Origin: Pithys albifrons albifrons
Taxonomy: Eukaryota; Chordata; Aves; Passeriformes; Thamnophilidae
DNA: 64,000 nucleotides
Reading direction: 5' to 3'
Assembly: GCF_047495875.1 (NCBI RefSeq)
Contig: NC_092459.1
Coordinates: 24,351,795-24,415,794 of the forward strand
A program made the position numbers and the translations under genes. The notes beneath the pieces were generated by a model, which worked only from the letters and a program-made list of their open reading frames with translations, was not told where the DNA came from and did not search any database. Shown here piece by piece: positions 11,001-25,500 of this stretch (the first letter of the stretch is position 1; every line of letters begins with the position of its first letter).

Positions 11001-12461
11001 TCAGCAATACCTAAAAATACATGGCCCATGCAGCAAAATAAACTGACACACTTGTAAATGTGCAGTGAAAACTAAGGAAGCTGAAGTGAAGAAAATGTGT
11101 AAAATAAAGATAATTTAATAATCTAAGGAGGTTTTATTGAAGAGTGTCCCACGGATTTTTGTGCAGAGTTTTCAGTGAATTTGATAGAACACACTCACGC
11201 CCACACCACGCTCAGAAGGTTCCTCACTCTCACTGCACTTCAAGCCATGCCTAAGCACTGACCGCTCACCTACTGATCTGCAGACATGCAAACAGGATGC
11301 CAGTGCTGGGGCCAAGGTACCATCCCTGTTACATTTAATGAAATGGCCAGAACAAGGATACAGAAACTAGCCCAGCAATCAAAGTCAGAACAAGCACTAG
11401 ATGTAAGAGATGGGTTTAGTAACTACATATGAGCTTTTGTTAAGTCACCCTGGGTGTTCTTGGCTACCATTTATTTATGCAAGAAAGAGTATTTGGAAAC
11501 TGAAGCAAGATAAGGGACATTCTTATGACTGGATATAAACAAGTATCTGCAAATTATTCAAAAAGTAGGAAACCTGAGCCCTGCCTGAAAACAGGATTCT
11601 CAGTTAACAAAGAAAACTTCAAGCAAGTGAACTTGTATTCATAGGAAAGAAACCACACTAACACCAGGTAATCTGATTTCATGACACTGCATTATTTGAC
11701 ATAAGGAATTAGAACTCATCCTTTAGTGGTATTACAGCCTGATATTGCAGCAAACAAGATGCATGTTCTTCATAGACTTGTCACCTTGCCCTGAGAGTAC
11801 TTCTTTTCACAGTACAGGCCACATCACCACATTAAAACATACAGATGTCAATAAGACTTGTTTAATTTCCTGCAAATATCCTTCAATTCCTCCAACGACA
11901 TTGCTAGAAATCAGTTTTAAAAGTTGAAGAAGACATGTTTGAGCCTGTCTGCAACCCACTTCATCAAAGACTGTTACCTTGTAAACAGAGCAAAAAAGGG
12001 GCTCAGGATAATGTTTTCAAATAATAAGAGTACAGTGTATGCTGCTGCCATATATCCAAAAAACCTATGATGGGAAGTCTCCCTTTTTTACACACCAGAT
12101 TCTTTGCTTCTTATTCAATTAAGGAAAAAAAAAAGAGAGAGAGAGACAAACAAACATGTATTACAGAGAAGATCACTAAGACTAGCTATATGAAACTGAC
12201 TTGAGAGTAAGCAGGAATCCTGCCAGGAAACTCAGCAAGCAACCTGAGAAGCTCGTGGTATCAGTGAAACCTGCTTGCAATGAATCTACACAGCTGATTA
12301 ATTTGTTACAGTCCAGGTGTTAAGTCTGAATCCTGCATCCTTGCTGATCCCTTACACATATGGATATCCGTAAATGGTATCTAGGCATTATACTCCTAAT
12401 TCCAGCTGGCTGGAAGCTGACATAAATGGCCAAGTACCATTTTTTCATGCTGCAAAAAGAT
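8023..12461. other. Intron sequence with A-rich and GA runs
   Basis: No gene recognised. Holds A-rich runs (9385-9415) and a short (GA)n next to a poly-A run at about 12122-12147. A 142-codon ORF at 9671 is balanced by a 112-codon ORF on the other strand and resembles nothing known. Confidence 0.6.
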
Positions 12462-12640
12462 GCACTGGAACAGGCTGCTCAGGGAAGTGGTGGTCACTGT
12501 CCCTGAGAGTGTTCAAAAAACGTAGATAAGGCACACTTAGGGCCATTTAGGTGTGGACTTGGCTGTGGCAGGTTAATGGTTGGACTCAATCTTAGAGGTC
12601 TTTTCCAACCTTAGTTTTATTATGATTCTGTGATTCTAAG
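12462..12640 (+). mobile_element. CR1 LINE 3' end
   Basis: Plus-strand CR1 tail: CACTGGAACAGGCTGCTCAG, then AGTGGTGGTCACTGTCCCTG, GGTTGGACTCAATC and a terminal ATGATTCTGTGATTCT, a clear pair of CR1 octamers. Confidence 0.9.
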
Positions 12641-13811
12641 TAAACAGACATTAAGTTTCATCCAGTAAGTATCTTTCAGCTTGTTTTGTTCACCAATTTG
12701 AACGCCTGTTTATCTTATTTCCCACAAGTGAGCCATACAAATCTGGTGTATGCCCTGCTTTTCTATGCAAGCAATTCATTCTTTCAGTAAAGGTAAGTAG
12801 CAGGTAGGCCTTTGACTCTAAGTGTGAAAAAGAACAATTGCCTTACTCAGAATTGTCAAGCAAACGAAAATGCTTATATGGTGTAATCTTTTCTTCTTTT
12901 CCGTCTCTTCTACTTTAATGTCACCTTGTCGAATTGCCTCACAATTACGTTTGTTAAAGGGCATAGAAAGAAGTCCTTCCACTAAGACCCCTTTTTTCCC
13001 CAACACATGGGTGAAACTGAAGCGAGATATCTAAGGCTGGACACATTTGAGAACTGGCCTGCTTCACAGTAACATTAACCATGCCCAGATCAAATTGCAG
13101 CTTACATATCATGAAATATTTAATAAACAGGGAAAAATGCAATTCATAATGAAAACATTAAAAGGAAATTGCTCAGTTTGCCTGCATTTTATGTCTCAGA
13201 CTAACAAGCTTTTCATCTGGTTACATGTCTGTTGCTGACAATCTCAGCAGCTGGTAACAGGAAAGAAAAAACCCAAACCAAAAAACCCCCTGTCAATCTG
13301 TTCCTGTTCCTAAGGGTGTACAGGGCAGAGAAAGACCTTGCAAAAACCCACATTGATTCCAGCATGCTGAAGGGTTTGTCAGCTGCCTTGATTAGCACAG
13401 GAAACAGCCTCTCAAGTTCAGAAAATGCCACAGGCTTATTCTCAAAGAAAAAAATTTCCAGGAGCACATCATGTTGCAAGACAATCTGTTCCATTGCAAA
13501 ACACGTCTACTGAGGCCAGAAGAACTGCAACTTGATGCTGAGCTAACAAGGAATTGGGTATTTTTGCGGAAGTGCTTTTCTCAAAAAAATTTAACTATTT
13601 TATACAAAAAAATACTTCATCAGGACTTGGTATGTATATTGTTGAAGCTTTTTTAATGCTGGTAAAAATCCTGTAGCTTTCCTTTTGCTTTAGGGTGGAT
13701 GCCACCAATAGCAACAGCTGACAGTACTCACATATTCATCGTTTCGATTTTATGAAATAATGAAAATACAAGATTTTTGTTTCCATCAGAAAATATAGAG
13801 CAGTCTTAGCA
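12641..13811. other. Intron sequence, no feature seen
   Basis: No recognisable gene. The two overlapping 93-codon ORFs near 13213-13513 are on opposite strands over the same bases and neither resembles a known protein. Confidence 0.55.
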
Positions 13812-14110
13812 CTGGAGAGAATCACTGAATGGCTTGGACTGGGAGGGACTTCAAAGATCATCTCATTCCAACCCCCTCTGCCTTGCGCAGGGACACCTTT
13901 CACTAGACCAGGTAACTCAGAGCTCCATCCAACCTGGCCTTGGAACAATTCCAGGGATGGGATATCCACAACTTCTCTAGGCAACCTTATGCAGTGCTTC
14001 ACTACCCTCACAGTAAAGAATTTCTTCCTAATATCTAATCTAAATCTACTGTCTTTCAGTATCATGCCATTTCCCCTTGTCCTGTCATTACATGCTCTTG
14101 TAAGAGAGGT
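13812..14110 (-). mobile_element. CR1 LINE 3' end
   Basis: Reverse-complement CR1: the plus strand reads GAATCACTGAATGGCTTGGAC, CAACCCCCTCTGCCTTGCGC, then CACTACCCTCACAGTAAAGA and TTTCCCCTTGTCCTGTCATT, all standard for a minus-strand CR1 3' region. Confidence 0.9.
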
Positions 14111-14493
14111 AGAATTACTGATAACCACTGGAGCATATCAGTTCCTGCCCAGAGTTTCATGGCTGCCCAGCTGGATAACTGCAAATATTGATGTCCATTT
14201 TAAAAGTACTTGTTTAGAAAGAATGTTCCCAGAAAGGATATGGGTCTTTTCATTTATCTACAAAGTGCAAGCAATTTCCAAAGAAAAATAACTACATAAT
14301 TAAAAGATTAAACAAACAAAAAAATGAGGGGCAGACAAGACACAGAAAGTGGTATTTGCATTTTGATTTTCTTTTGGTTTCTCAGAAGCCTCCAATGGAT
14401 TATAGTGCCTTCTTGGCTGAAAAAGATCTTTTTTAATTCTAGGAAACAAAATTAAGCATTGTGACTGCTTGTGAAGTATTGTAGAAGAGATGG

Positions 14494-15084
14494 TGTGGTA
14501 GGTTTGGCTTTAGTCAGCATAGGTCCCCATTTAGGCCTCAGTTTTTAGCAGGCCTCAAAGGTTGTGACACAGATTAGAGGGGACAGGTATCATCTGACTT
14601 AAGCAGCCATAGAGGTATTTCATATCATCTGACATCATCAGGAAGTGTTGGGGAGTATAACAAGCAAGGGGGGAGGAGTCTCGCCCTCTTTTCGGTCCAT
14701 GCTTCTGACCAGGACGGTTCCCGCTCCCTGACTGCTGATATCAGGCCCTGCTGCCGGTTCGCACGTCTGTTTAGCCGGGGACGTGAGCACATTCCTGTTA
14801 ATTCCTCTTTCCCTCTTGCTGGGAGGTTTCCTTTGGGGAGGAGGTTTGGTTGGTTTGGAGTTTCACCTGTTAGCTGGGGCGACCTTGGTGAGCCTGTTGT
14901 TGTTTTCTGTCACTATGTGCTATTTCATATTCTGTGTTAAGCTCTCCTCTTCTCTGTATAAATATAAAAACCTCACTGTGTCTAAAGCCTCGTTTCTGCT
15001 GTTTTCCCTCACTCTCCTGCTCTGGGAGTGGACTTTTTGACTGGGTACCAGGCAGTTGGCATTTTGCCAGCTCAAACTATAACA
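14494..15084 (+). mobile_element. Solo LTR of an endogenous retrovirus, 5 bp target duplication
   Basis: A 591 bp LTR beginning TGTGGTAGGTTTG and ending CAAACTATAACA, imperfect inverted ends with TG...CA. It is flanked by an identical 5 bp target-site duplication GATGG (14489-14493 and 15085-15089). A TATAAATATAAAA box at 14957 on the plus strand sets the orientation. No internal retroviral sequence follows, so it is the product of LTR-LTR recombination. The 5 bp duplication is usual for ERVL/class III or some class II elements. An 85-codon ORF inside it is not a gene. Confidence 0.9.
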
Positions 15085-15089
15085 GATGG

Positions 15090-18000
15090 CATTAGACACT
15101 ATAAACATACCTTGTTTTCCACTATAAAATGTTTCTAGACAAGGAAAAACCCAAGATGAAGCTGGAAAGCAAGGAATCTGGGAATCTGGAGAGAAAGATC
15201 TCAGGGGATGGCCAGGAGACATTCAAGGAAATATGAAGCAGAAAAACAAGAAAAGAGATGTCAGAATCAAACAAGGTAACAAACAAACAAAAAACACAAA
15301 AGAGAGGAAGAGCTAAAGTTCATGTCATGTTCCATCAAACTTCTGATTGAAGAAGACAACAAGTTAGGAGACAGGACATGAGAAATCAAGGGAACAAATC
15401 TGAAGACTCTGCTCAGGTGGAGAATAAGCAGGAACATCAGAGAGGAGAAACACAATTGTTTCTGAATGGAAACTAAAAGAGAAATGAGCAAAGATAGAGC
15501 ATCTCAATGATTAAGCACACTTTTAATGTTAAATATTAATTTATGTTATCTATCTAAATACATTTTTATATATAACTATACCTTAAATATTAATGCATAT
15601 TAAATTTTGTCTCTGTGATCTAAATTTAACATGTTAGCTCACCTTGCTCCTTGTTCAATATTCTTAAGTTTAGATGGCATCTTTTGATTCAAATACACCA
15701 AAAAGCCAAAAAGCTAAGGCTGGCAATTCTCAGGCCTCTAAGGAGAAACTGCCTCACACTCCAGAGCCTGGCAATTTTTTCTACCTCCTGAAAGGGCAGG
15801 AACATATGGGAAAATCATGACTGGGAGCATATACCCAGGGTCAGCAATTAATAGGAATGAGGGTTCAGGCGACACTCAGAGGCACTGAAGAATCCACCTC
15901 TTGAGCCCAAACTACTACAAAAAGGCAGTTTTCTATATAAGGTAACCAGAGTTTTCTGCCAATCACAAAATCCCTGAGTGTCAGGGAGTGACCCTATCAA
16001 CTGGAACTTGACCAGCTGCACCACCCAATGGCCAGAACGGATCCAGGACACAGACTCACTAGATTTCCCAGAGAATTATGGGTCATGGCTGAAAAACACA
16101 CTATCAAAGGCCAGGGACTACTCACCATAAAGTTCTATGTGCACCCTCTATTTTGGAGAGCATGAGACATGAACAGAATGGATGCAGCAATTTTCATGCC
16201 AATTTTCAGTACCCAGTAACAGTCCTCGAGATACTTAATATACATGTGTAGACACGTGTAGATCCATCAGCATGGATCAAGGCCTGAGAATCACAGTTTA
16301 CTTTTTCTGATGTTCATTTCAGGTTTTTTGAGATTAAATATAATAGGTAGAGTTCATTCTGCAATTAGGTCATGTTTACTTTTTCCCTATGGGCATGTCA
16401 TTTCATTAAAACACTCTTCTCATGGACTTTATGTATCAAGGTTTAAAAATGAAAACTAAATGGATAAATAAACTCCATATAAATGGAGTTTAAACATAGA
16501 CTACATGTTACATGCCACTGTAGTATTTCCTAGGATATTCTAGAAAGCTCAAGGCATCCAAGTAAAGCAAGGTCAAGCAAACAGAGGTCAGCTTTCCTCA
16601 GCAATTCAGATTTCAAAATACTAAAACAACTGAAATTACACAGGCAGACATGAAAGGAATTTTCCATAAAATTGATTAATTTCAGCTTTGGCGGGGGGGG
16701 GGGGAGGGGAGGGAAGGGTCATATTACATTTGAATTCACACATCTATCTACCTGCAGTTTAGAACACAGCAGGAAAAACCATCACTCTGTAATGAAACAA
16801 AGAAAACAACTTGCTAATAGAAAATATTATTTGAATAGCACATCAGTAGGCAAAAATCCTGATTTTGGAACATCGATATATAAAGTGACAGAGAATAGTA
16901 ACAGATATGCTACTCTTTCTGAATTCTTTTCTAGCTTTTCTGCCTATACACTGATGATACCAACATGAACACTCCCAGTGACTTAGACAGCATTAATCAA
17001 AAGATGTGTGCTGCTCTACTTCAGAAGATGCATGTTGCTACAGAAGACATCTCTACCAATTAAAACTGCAGCACACAAATTAAAGGGTAGGCTATTGTTA
17101 CGATATGAAGACAGATTCCAGTATGTGCAAACAAAATTGGTGTAATTCATGTAGTTAACTGAAAACTTGGAATAATGTAACTTTTTGTAAGTGGTTGTTT
17201 GGCTGTCTGCCAAAAAGAAATGGAAAATATGCAGATTTACCTTTGTGATCTGTACTGTATTTTTGGTATTGGCCATTGTCCTCTACTAAACCTCACTTCA
17301 TCACATCATATGAAAAAAGTTTCATACAGGCAAATTCTATGAATTTGAAAATAAATGTTTCAGAGCAATATAAGAAGTTGCTACTAAAGAAGCACTCGAG
17401 GAAGCTGTGTATAGCAAGTCCTTAGGAAGCCTTGGTTAACACAAATCACATGCTCCACAGGACACGTAAAACAGAAGGTCTGATGAAATTGGAGCAGAAT
17501 CTCTTACTTGTCTGACAGCAGTTCTATGGAAATCAGTATAAAATGTGCTGAGAAAACCCTAAATTAAAGAGAAATATAAAATACATCAGTGCCAAGAGAT
17601 ATGTTGTAAATTGACATATTTAAGGAGAAATTAATGTAACCTTGAATTATAAAGATGGTTAAGTGCTTAATTCATTCTGAAATTAAGGAGTCAGATGAGC
17701 AGACATCTTTTGAACCTTGTCCTTACTGCTTACATACAAAGTTCTGTACAGACAAGTGCAGGATTAGATCCAACACTACAAAACTTGCCCATGACTCATG
17801 TCATTGTTCCAACATATTCTCATTTCTAGGATGAAAGGGCTCTTTTGAGATTCAGATTCTATCAAATATGCTCAGATCTAGAGATACATCATTAGTAAAC
17901 CAGAGAGAATAAAACAAGAAGAATGCATGATTTCTTTTCAGTGAACACAAAATAGCCATCTCCAGATTTGACCATTGAAGATATTGATCTGCTAGCTAGC

Positions 18001-21000
18001 AGGAAAAGTAGTAAAGTGTTACATAGTGTTCCTGAACTACAAAACTAGTGACTTTATTAATAGAATATGTTGACTAACATTCTGTTTTGAATAAAATTAA
18101 TTTTTAGCCATCTGTATTATGACAATTCATACACATTATAAACTTTCTAAAATTAGGAATACCTTCTGCTTTTAGTGCATAATGCAAGATGAATATTTAA
18201 GGATGAGTTCGATCTTAAGTTCTAATATCACATTTCCTGCAGTGCCAAATACCTACAAGACAACTCAGGATGATACCTCCACCCAGGGGTATCAGGTTCA
18301 CTTCCCTCTTTCTTGCCATAGGCTCACAAGTGAGGAGTGAAGGATCAGTCTTTCCGCTCTATGTGATCAGTTAATTTTTCTCGTTTGCTTCTCTTTTACT
18401 TCTACAACCTTTTCTTTGGATGTCAACTTAAATCTGCCTGACTTGTATCCCTTTAAAACACTTCTGACTGTCCTTTCTTAAGAGTTTCACCTGTGATTTT
18501 TATACTTTATTTTTACAACAATACTCCTAAGAAAGACAAGCAGAAATGATGAAGAAATCATTCTTTTTCTTGCCTTCTTTCTCTCCAAAGCTCCATTGTT
18601 CTGTGTGAAAAGCTCATAGTGCAGGTGCAAGTCTAATTCTTAGTGATAAATCAGCTCTAGAACTATTTTATAGAGCACAAAGTATTGTGGGTATGTTATC
18701 AAAGAAATTCTGAAGTGAATTACATCATTTTTTATGCTACTGGGACATGCTTTCTACTGTTTAGAATTTTTTCTATATGCAAAAGGTCATCAAGCACAAT
18801 GGAATTTTATTTTCATAAATAAAAGTAAGCATTCTTCAACAAAGAATTCAATCTTCTGACATACTTTTACTAGGCATCAAATCTTCAACCTAGGGTGACC
18901 TTAAATAATGCCAGTAATTTTGTATAAGGTTTGCTGAGCAATCTAAATAAATTATTCTGCTTATCCTGGCATGAATCCTTACTGAACTGAGCAGGAAATA
19001 TGAGTACTATCTGTTCCAGTTAAATTAATTTTGAATTCAGGATTCAACTGGAAAACAAATTAATAGAGTAATGATTACCTTTTTTGTTTTTTTTTGTTTA
19101 GAGACATATTTATTTGTAATAATTGTGTTAGAAGACTAGTTGTAAAGAAACAAGTTGAAGAAAGCATTAGTAAACATTTTAATAGTCCAATCTTGCTATT
19201 AGCTAGGTGAGATGCATAAATAAATTACAAAACTAATAATGTAAACATTATAGCTTCAAATATAGCAAATGTTATGAATTATTCTGCACTACATTGTTTG
19301 GCATAATCCAAAATTGATTAAGTCATGGGTAATGCAGAAGAAAGAAAAATACCCCACAGCAGATGTTAGCCCCTTAATCAGAGTGGTGGAAGATTCTGCA
19401 ATGGCAGGAGGCATAAAATAATCTGGGCATAATAGCAGTCACTTCTCAAGAAAGCCAAAATGATCATGGCAAAAACTGACTGTCAACCTACACAGAAGTA
19501 TCTTCTGTATTTCAGTTATTTTTCTTTCTAAGTGAAATATGCCATTTTTTTCCATTCTGTGGAATGCTGGTGAATTAATGAATGACACATAATAAGAATT
19601 AAAAGATCTGAAGTTGCGTAAGAGGGGTCTTGAACACAGTACTTATTGTGAATCTTCAAAAGATCAGTTCAGTTCTTCTGGAAATTATATTCTTGGTTTG
19701 CTCCTACTGCTCCTACTATATGAGAGCAGCACTACTGAGCAGTGTACTGGAGCCCCATTGTGCAAAGCTTTCTGGTTGCTGCTCTGTGGATCCCAAGTTT
19801 CACCATCAGTCTCTAGTTCACACACATTAGATTCTGATTACTGTCTGTCACGATCCTCAAAACATGCTCCTTCATCTAAATGGCTCAACATACGTCACTT
19901 AAATCCTGGTAAGGATGACGATGTCTGATTTTCTACTCCACTGAATACCAGATGGTCTAAAGAAGATTCAGCAGCTACCTGTATACTACAATACACACTT
20001 TCAGAAGTCCTAAGCAAAATCACAATGATTCTAAATATTCCAAGAGCGACATGTTTTCTGTACAGCATGCAATTATATCCTACAGATAAATCACTCTACC
20101 TTAACACCACTGTCACTGGAGATGGACAAGGCAGCTGGAATGCAAACCAATACAAAATGTGGATGGTATTGCATGGCATAAAACTGAAGAATTGCAAGAT
20201 ATGTTACTGCATAGGAGGCTCTGAATAATATACCTGTTGTTTCAGCACTGCCTTTATAGCCTTCTGTTATAAAGCACACTATTTTAATCCATACTTTTAT
20301 TAAAAAAAAACCTCACTGTACTTAGAAAAGTATTTGTCAAATGAGACATTCATTGTCCATGTTAGCTGATAGAAAGATCTCTTGATAAAAAAATCTAGAT
20401 TTTAATAGACTAATTCATCTGTGAGACTCCTGGACCATTTGACAGACACTAGAAACTCCAATTTCAGGCAGTGTAATTATGCTTTTACTAGAACCATTAC
20501 AACCTAGACATCACAACACAGGTATAAATAAATTCCAGAATAATCCAATCATCAAAACAGATGACATGACTAAAACAGATGATTGTACCATCTTAGCCTT
20601 TCTGTGCCAACATAAGGGTAACAGCAAGCAGAAAAAGCGAATTTTAGAAGCAGTTTCTGGCCCAGACTATGCTTAGAAAACATCTACCAATCCCCAGAAA
20701 ATGGTTTCTCATAGTGTCTAGGATCTCAGTGGATACATTAAGGGTAGGTAAATTTATTTCAAGGGGTATGTATACAATCAGGATTTTATACAATGATGTG
20801 ATTCTTCAAATAAAAAAAAACACCTCTAAAAGCTGTAACAGCAGTACAAAGCATTGACTATTAATGTCTAAGCATGAAGTGTGGAGTAAGCAGGTTAAAG
20901 CCCATTACCCCTGTGTGCATCGATTTAACAAGCATCTCTTGGTATCAACAGCAGAACAATAACAGCCATTAATGAAGCATCTGTTCACGTTACACCTCTG

Positions 21001-22262
21001 GTCACCTATAATACTTTTCAATTATCATGATCATACCAAAAAAAGGCCAATTACTATAATATAACTGCTGTATGTTTTTTCTTTCCCACTGACAATAGGT
21101 CTGCACTTACTTATGTTTATTGTGATAAAATTAAAATAAATTTCATTGCTATTTTTGTGTACTCCTTATCAACTTATTTGTCTTGATTACCTGATGATGA
21201 ATTCTTTATAGTATAAAGTTATAAATATGTTTTATAAACATCAATATGCCATTTTTCATAATGAATATATGCATTATTAAATATATGAATGTATTTTACC
21301 ATCTTTTCACTGCCTGATGCAACCTAATGCTGAAATATGTTTATTATTCTTTGAAAAATTATGCATCTCATCATCTCAGGCATATATAATATTATGTGAG
21401 TCACAGAAATACAGAAATGTATCATCTCCCTGATTTTACATTAATTCTTCAGGTTTTATCAGCAAATCTTTACACCCAACACTTAAATATACAAGGAAAA
21501 TCACTTTCATTTGTTTGAGCATATTTTCAATGATAGCAAAAGTTCTGAAGAAACACTCATGAAAAAAAAAAAGACCTTAAAGTAAATGTCAAAATCAAAT
21601 GAGCAGAGTAACTAGTGGGTCACTACTAAGAAGGAGAAAAATTATTTGAAGAAGAAAGGATTAAATGCAGACATATGCCACAACAAAGATAAAAAGACAC
21701 CAAAACACAATGACAGGAGATAAAAAAATCCTAGGACTTTTCAGTAAATTAAAGACAATAGAGATGGCAGCCATATGGTCATATTAGCAAACATCAGCAC
21801 TCAAACAATCTCAGAGGAATACATCTAAAGCCAGTCTTAGATGTAATCCATTCAACCCAAATTATGGAAATCCACTACTGAGGTTCTCCATCTTCAAACA
21901 ACAACATGAAACACTTGACACCCTTAGCAAATAAAGCATCTACCACCTCAAAGGGAAGCCATTTTTGAAGACATATGTTTTCATGTGACTCATAACATGC
22001 TGATCATGACTCCGCAGGGTACAGTTGCAAAGCAACTGGCAGCAAAAGCCAGGAAGCAGATGAGGCAGCAGAGAGAGGACAGCAACACAGCACAGCACAA
22101 ACAGGCAGAAGAGATCTCCGAAAGGCGAATACAGCCACAGGGTTTGCACCTTGGAATATGCAGCCCTGCCACTTCACTACAGCACTCATCTTCCAGCTTC
22201 AACTGACACTTGCTTTTGGATCCTTTCCTGTTCCTATAGAATAGAGGGCAAAAATACAACAG
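15090..22262. other. AT-rich intron sequence
   Basis: No gene recognised over about 7 kb. It has an AT-rich stretch at 15530-15610, the G-rich tract at 16693-16718, and a very AT-rich zone at 21060-21310. A 73-codon ORF at 21985 lies in slightly GC-richer sequence, has antisense ORFs across it and no recognisable domain. Confidence 0.55.
16693..16718 (+). repeat. Poly-G / G-quadruplex-prone tract
   Basis: A run of 12 G followed by A-GGGG-A-GGG-AA-GGG, giving well over four G-triplets with short loops. The G strand is the non-transcribed side only for plus-strand transcription; the KHDRBS2 transcript would carry the C strand. Confidence 0.8.
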
Positions 22263-22530
22263 AGTATTTCAATTTGAAAGGACTTACAGTGGTCATCTAG
22301 TCCAACTGCCTGACCACTTCAGGCCTTACTGAAAGTTAAAGCCTATTATTAAGCACAATGTAAACAACACTGATAGGCTTGGGGCATCAACCCCCTCTCT
22401 AGGAAGCCTGTTCCAGTGTCTGACCACCCCTTCTTCCTGAAGAAGTCCTTCCTGATTGTCCAGTCTAACCCTCTCCTAGTACAGCTTTGAACCATTCCCA
22501 GAAGTCCTATCACTGGATACTAGAAGAGAT
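22263..22530 (-). mobile_element. CR1 LINE 3' end
   Basis: Reverse-complement CR1: plus strand GGTCATCTAGTCCAACTGCC, TGATAGGCTTGGGGCATC, GGAAGCCTGTTCCAGTGTCT and TTTGAACCATTCCCAGAAGT, in the standard order. Truncated at its 5' end near 22530. Confidence 0.9.
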
Positions 22531-25500
22531 CTTAATCAAATTGTCCCACTCTCTTCTGACTTGAAAAAACTTTCCCCTCATTTTTCACCCTTCCAACTGT
22601 TTAACACTAAAAACACCAGTGGGGAGTGAAAAGGAGTGGCATCCTGTGAAAGTCACATGCATGTATGGATAGGATGGAAGATTCGAAGTGATGTTTTATT
22701 GGTTGTATGGAAGGAGTTATTCTGCTTCTCCAAGCTGATTTACACTCAGTGCAATCATAGCAATGGTATGAAACACTGTATGATAGTTGCTAACAACTCA
22801 GGAAAGAAAATGTCTTTAATTATTAAAAAAAAATTTTAATGGGTAGTTGGTAGCTTTATATATCTAGAAAATAAGTACCTATTTTACAGACCGCTCGATC
22901 CATTTTCACTACACATGAAGAGTAAACTATCTGAAATACCATTATTAAGGTAACCAGAGGACAAATTTGTCCACTCCAGTGGTAACCCTCTGTATATGTG
23001 AGTGTGAATATGTGAAATGTGAATCAGGAGAATTGGTTTTGCTGAGGGGTTAGCATTAAGACCTTCAGGTTTATAACAATAACTAGCCATACCAGGCCAC
23101 AAGTTTTAACTACCTTATGTGGTCTTAAACTTACTTTTCCTTGATTTTAACTTATCTGCAAAAATTATTTGATAAACTTTTGCTGTAACTGTCTGTAAGA
23201 TCAGGTAACTCTTGTGTAGCTTCTCCTAGCTAAAACAGCAAGAGTACCCGAACTTCAGGCATCTACCCTACCCTTTTCAGCCTGTATAAACTGAGCTGTT
23301 TATCACTTAACTTTGTTTAAGCTGAACTTTTCCTCAGCTTTTCAGCTGCATGGCTTTCCTTCACCAAAACAGTACCATACAGGGAAAAGATTAACACACC
23401 TCAACAAAAATGCTATTACAAGCCATAGAGATACACAGAAAAGCAAAAATATGGGTTGAAATAGATAAAAATAACCCTGAACAAACTCAGCATAAGGAAA
23501 TCCTCCACCACCACTGACACCATATTTCTGTGAAGAAACGGGATGCTGACAACTCACTAAAGCATCTTGCCCTTGACCTAGGACTACGGATCATCAGAGA
23601 GGTGAGAAATCAGAAGGGCAGAGCAGATATTTCCAGCTACTGATTTCATTTTATCATTAATGAACCTCAATAGAAATCCTATTGTTTTGATGATGTTAGT
23701 ATTGTTATAACTGGAGTAAAATAAGCAGCTATTCTATTTTACTCAGACTGCTGAAGTGTTAAGTCAAAGCAACACTAAATTCTAATTCTTGGATCCTCCC
23801 ACACGGTCTGTTCTTTTTGATTACCTGTGTCAAGTTATGTAAACAGGAGAGGATCTGTGTGTTACCTCCTGAAGACCAAGAACAAAATCCTAAGTGTTAT
23901 AACACATGATGGAACACTGCATGGAAGAAATAAAGAGAAATTCTAAATAGCTGCTTCTGGGCCTTCTTGAAAGTGCATGCTACTGTTACAACAGTGGAAT
24001 TACACAGCGAAATTTAAGGCAAGAAATAAAAACTAATGGTTAAGCTCTGTACCTACAGAGTTTGCTGCATGATGGTCAGATGAGTTTCCATGGCACGACA
24101 GTCCACCTTCAAAACTTTCTACAATTAAATACGTTCAAATGTTGTTTCTCTCTTTCACACGGCACAGAGCACACACACTGGCACGACGGCAGTTACCACA
24201 GCACACTGGACTTTCCAGACCAGCGAAGTCTTGCTGGAACAGGGAGTTCCCAGTTCCAGGGAGCTGCCCTGCCCCCCCCGAAACTCCCACAATGTGCCCA
24301 CTGTCAGTCTATGTGCCCCTTTTGATATGTAGCATAGGGACATAGGGAAGACAGGCAAAGCAGTGAATGTTTTTTGACCTTTAATTTGTAACAACTAAAA
24401 TATTCTCATTTCGTTAGGATCATCTGGATAATGAAAAGCCCTATGCTGCTGTTCTTGTTCTGCATAGTCTTTGCTCTCCCTGCTGCCTTACAGTCATGGA
24501 GATGCACACAACCACATCTCTGCAGCTCCTCTTGAGATTTTCCAAAAAGCATTGGAGCCATCACTGATCAAGAACAATCTTGGACTAAACTTTCAAGGAT
24601 GTTATTGATTTTTGTTATATATCATACTGGAAATTTCATCATGCTGCAATTAATAGGATATACATTTAAAATTACTTAAAACTTTCAGGAGAAACATATC
24701 TATCACAAAGTATCAATTTATTTTATGGACATAAAATCCTCCCAAGAGTGTCCCTAATCCACATAATTTTTGACTGATGTTTGTAATAGAAAATTTTCAT
24801 CAGCAGATATTCAAATGAAAATACACAGGTCCAGCCATCCTTTTAATGAGTTCACAGTCAAAGACGATGATACATACAGAGTGCACATACCCATTATCCT
24901 ACATAAAGTTGGAAAAACTGTCCATTAAGCTGACCAGTAGACACCCAGGGTTTGCAGAATTCGCTTACTGAACTGCTCTCCAGGCTGCACTGAGAGGACT
25001 GAACATAAGGAATCTTAAGATGCAGAGCTAAGAAGAAATAACTAAATGAAGAAATGACAGAAGTTTAAACTACAGAAAGGTACTTGCAAAAATGCTACCA
25101 TTGGAGAGTAAATATTTCCCCAAAACAGCAGTGGCACAGAGTATCCAGGGAAACAGGTTGTGTAGTTTCCATTACCTGGCATTTTCAACATCCATCTGGA
25201 CAGATGAAGCTTGTACCTGATTCAGTTATGGGGCGTGACAATAAAGAAGATGTGACTTTTCAGAGAGCCTTGTTTTTCTGTAATTCAACATATATGCTGC
25301 TGAAACATTTTTATTTAGCCAAAATTTGCATTTGGCAAATTGCACATACCATCACTGGACTGTAAACAAGTTAACACTGGTTTACATATCTTTGATAAAT
25401 CAACACATTCATAATATGGACTTGAGAAATATCAACCTGAAACAATAATGTGTATGAAGATAGAAGTCAGCTAGCTGTTCCATAGGTAAAGGACACAGAA

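Noticed and set aside
21985..22206. 73-codon Gln/Arg-rich ORF
   Set aside because: Three antisense frames are also open over the same slightly GC-richer bases, and no family was recognised.
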